Shown: positions 62,602 through 64,000 of the stretch, one piece after another
How positions within the stretch are numbered: position 1 is the stretch's first letter
Layout of the letters: the number at the start of each line of letters is the position of its first letter
Program-made: the position numbers and the translations under genes
Origin: Phenylobacterium sp.
GTDB lineage: Bacteria > Pseudomonadota > Alphaproteobacteria > Caulobacterales > Caulobacteraceae
Assembly (NCBI GenBank): GCA_004799545.1
Contig: SSMU01000021.1
Coordinates: forward strand, 1-64,000
DNA: 64,000 bases
Direction: 5' to 3'
Notes under the pieces: model-generated
Seen by the model: only the letters and a program-made list of their open reading frames with translations
The model's database searches: none
Told to the model about the DNA's origin: nothing

Positions 62602-63496
62602 GAGTCTCGAGCAGCCGGGCGGCCTTGTCCCGGCCGCGATAGGCCGCGCGGGCGATCTGCCTGTGCGGCCGCGGCAGCCGCAGCGCCCGTAGGAAATCCG
62701 CAGCCCGCCGGGCCCATCCGCGGCGTCGCACCGGGAGGCCCCACTGCGCATCCAGCAGCGTCGAGGAGAAGTGAATCCCTTCGGCAAGGCGCGTGAGATA
62801 GTCCTCGGTCAGGCGGTCGGCCGACATTAGATGTTGCAGTCTTAGATCCGCGACGAGCCCAACGCCGAGCCCGAGCTCGCAGGCGCAGGCCGCCAGGTCG
62901 TTGTCGCCGCCCGACAGCAGCGAGCCCCCGGTGCGATCCAACTGGAACGCGCGCTGCCCGGTCTCGTTCAGGTGGAGATAGCGCTCAGCGACCGCGCGCC
63001 GGACGCAAAGACCCGCCCCACACGGCATGGTCTCACCGAGCCGGGGGAGGTTCGACCAGACATCATGATCGAACTCCCGAACCGCCAAGTTGCCCCAATA
63101 GCGTCGAGTCCATTCGGGCGGCGTCGTCTCGAATCCCGGACGACACTGGCCGCTCCAGGCGCCCAGGTAAGGTCGGCCGTCGGCGGTCGCCTTCGCCTTC
63201 TCGAGGTAGTTGGGATCCAGCACGTTGTCGTCGTCCACGAAGACCAACAGCTCGCCCCGAGCTTCCCGGATCCCTCGCAGCCGCGCCGGCGTCAGGCCGA
63301 GCTTGTCCTCCCGGACGATCCGCGCACCGGGATGCCAGCCGAGGTCGATCCGGCCCGCCAGCGGCTCGGCGCTGGCGTTGTCGATGACCACCAGCTCCCA
63401 CTCGCGGGCGGAAAGGCTCTGGGCGCCGAGCGCCGCGAGGGTTTGGCCGAAATAATCCGGTCGCGGATTGTGCGTGCAGACGACGACGCTGATCAC
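62591..63496 (-). CDS. Glycosyltransferase, GT2 family
   Basis: The 301-residue GT-A protein starts VISVVVCTHNPRPDYFGQTLAAL. It has VVIDNAS, the DXD site LLVFVDDDNVLDPNYL and a C-terminal region with CGAGLCVRRAV and GGDNDLAACA (acceptor Asp). Its GTG start overlaps the preceding stop (GTGA), so the two are coupled. The TTG-initiated longer frame to 63547 was rejected on that basis. Confidence 0.92.
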   Translation of the reverse strand: MISVVVCTHNPRPDYFGQTLAALGAQSLSAREWELVVIDNASAEPLAGRIDLGWHPGARIVREDKLGLTPARLRGIREARGELLVFVDDDNVLDPNYLEKAKATADGRPYLGAWSGQCRPGFETTPPEWTRRYWGNLAVREFDHDVWSNLPRLGETMPCGAGLCVRRAVAERYLHLNETGQRAFQLDRTGGSLLSGGDNDLAACACELGLGVGLVADLRLQHLMSADRLTEDYLTRLAEGIHFSSTLLDAQWGLPVRRRGWARRAADFLRALRLPRPHRQIARAAYRGRDKAARLLETHGS

Positions 63497-64000
63497 GCGC
63501 CGGCCTCCCGGGACGTCAGCGGGCGACCGGCCGTCCGCCGGTTCCAAGCCAGGCGCGCCGGCAGGAACAGGCGATCAAGCCAGGCGCCCGCCACGTGGCG
63601 GGCGGCCGACAGGAGCCGCCGCGCCGATCCACCCGGGAGCCGGGCGTAATAGGCCTTTTCGAAGAAGAGCAAGATGTCCGCGCCGGGCAAGGCCGACAAC
63701 CGCGGATTCTTGAAGCCGGCCCAGTGGATCACCCTCGCCGGCGCCTGATCGGACGCGATGGCCTGCGCCGACAGGCCGCCCATCCCGTGGCCCGGCCAAC
63801 GCATCAGCGGAACCCGGCCCACCCGGACCCCGCCCTTCCGGACCTTGTCGTTCAACACGAAGTTCAGAACGCCCTGGTCGCCGTTCTTGAACACGCGCGG
63901 GTTCGCAAGCCGCGGCGGCCGTCCCCAATCGACAAGGCCATCGAAGTCCGTGCGGTGGATCAAGCCGGACGTCCCGATCCACTGGCCGCTGTTGAACAGG
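63493..64000 (-). CDS. Probable glycosyltransferase, cut by the right edge
   Basis: The frame runs off the window, so the N-terminus is missing. The visible part includes FNSGQWIGTSGLIHRTDFD, VFKNGDQGVLNFVLND and ARVIHWAGFKNPRL. A DQ-containing motif followed by HWAG resembles the end of GT-A-fold nucleotide-sugar transferases, so a glycosyltransferase is likely but not certain. It is first of the visible operon genes and is coupled to the GT2 gene by a four-base overlap. Confidence 0.55.
   Translation of the reverse strand, partial: LFNSGQWIGTSGLIHRTDFDGLVDWGRPPRLANPRVFKNGDQGVLNFVLNDKVRKGGVRVGRVPLMRWPGHGMGGLSAQAIASDQAPARVIHWAGFKNPRLSALPGADILLFFEKAYYARLPGGSARRLLSAARHVAGAWLDRLFLPARLAWNRRTAGRPLTSREAGA

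Noticed and set aside
61606..62796. 396-codon plus-strand frame opposite the GT4 gene
   Set aside because: The minus strand encodes a complete GT4 protein with coupled overlaps; the plus frame has no start signal.

Overview
The window is a GC-rich alphaproteobacterial chromosome segment, most likely from Caulobacterales (Caulobacter/Phenylobacterium relatives). This is an inference from a PopZ homologue next to valS and tolC, a UrcA-family protein, GANTC (CcrM-type) sites clustered upstream of popZ, and a TonB-dependent receptor paired with a TPR-sulfotransferase. There are no insertion sequences, prophage genes, rRNA genes or CRISPR arrays. Two tRNAs are present: Cys(GCA) and Asn(GTT).

0-20 kb is mainly housekeeping and secreted hydrolases. 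It holds a tricorn-like S41 protease, a YghU-type glutathione-dependent oxidoreductase, UrcA and DUF1801 proteins, valyl-tRNA synthetase, PopZ, TolC, a degenerate isoaspartyl methyltransferase-like protein, tRNA-Cys, an M20 peptidase, several small proteins, a prolyl oligopeptidase, a WYL regulator, an AraC regulator and a serine beta-lactamase-like hydrolase. Two REP-like palindromic elements lie between genes here.

20-33 kb carries catabolic and accessory modules. These are a phosphotransferase, DUF6285 protein and acyl-CoA dehydrogenase group; an Mpl-like murein-peptide ligase followed directly by an exported (Tat plus lipobox) D-amino-acid-oxidase-like lipoprotein; tRNA-Asn; a CusF-fold protein lacking its methionine ligands; and two Rieske oxygenases. 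The second oxygenase has a 22-bp palindromic operator against its ribosome binding site and a BetI-like TetR gene just upstream.

32.5-40.6 kb holds, on the minus strand, a ManC-AGE fusion (GDP-mannose synthesis), a TPR-sulfotransferase and a TonB-dependent receptor. A cold-shock gene with a long leader and four small genes follow.

40.8-64 kb is a polysaccharide (exopolysaccharide, capsule or holdfast-like) locus. It supplies a Wza-type export lipoprotein-like protein, an acyltransferase, a transglutaminase-like cysteine peptidase, an O-antigen ligase-like protein, a duplicated Ala-rich secreted protein, an outer-membrane barrel and a tyrosine autokinase/chain-length regulator. Facing these is a tightly packed minus-strand operon of glycosyltransferases, a PIG-L deacetylase, a methyltransferase, a Wzy-like polymerase and a carbamoyltransferase, which runs off the right edge. 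Its most unusual member is a 794-residue protein made of two tandem, closely similar GT4 glycosyltransferases fused in frame.
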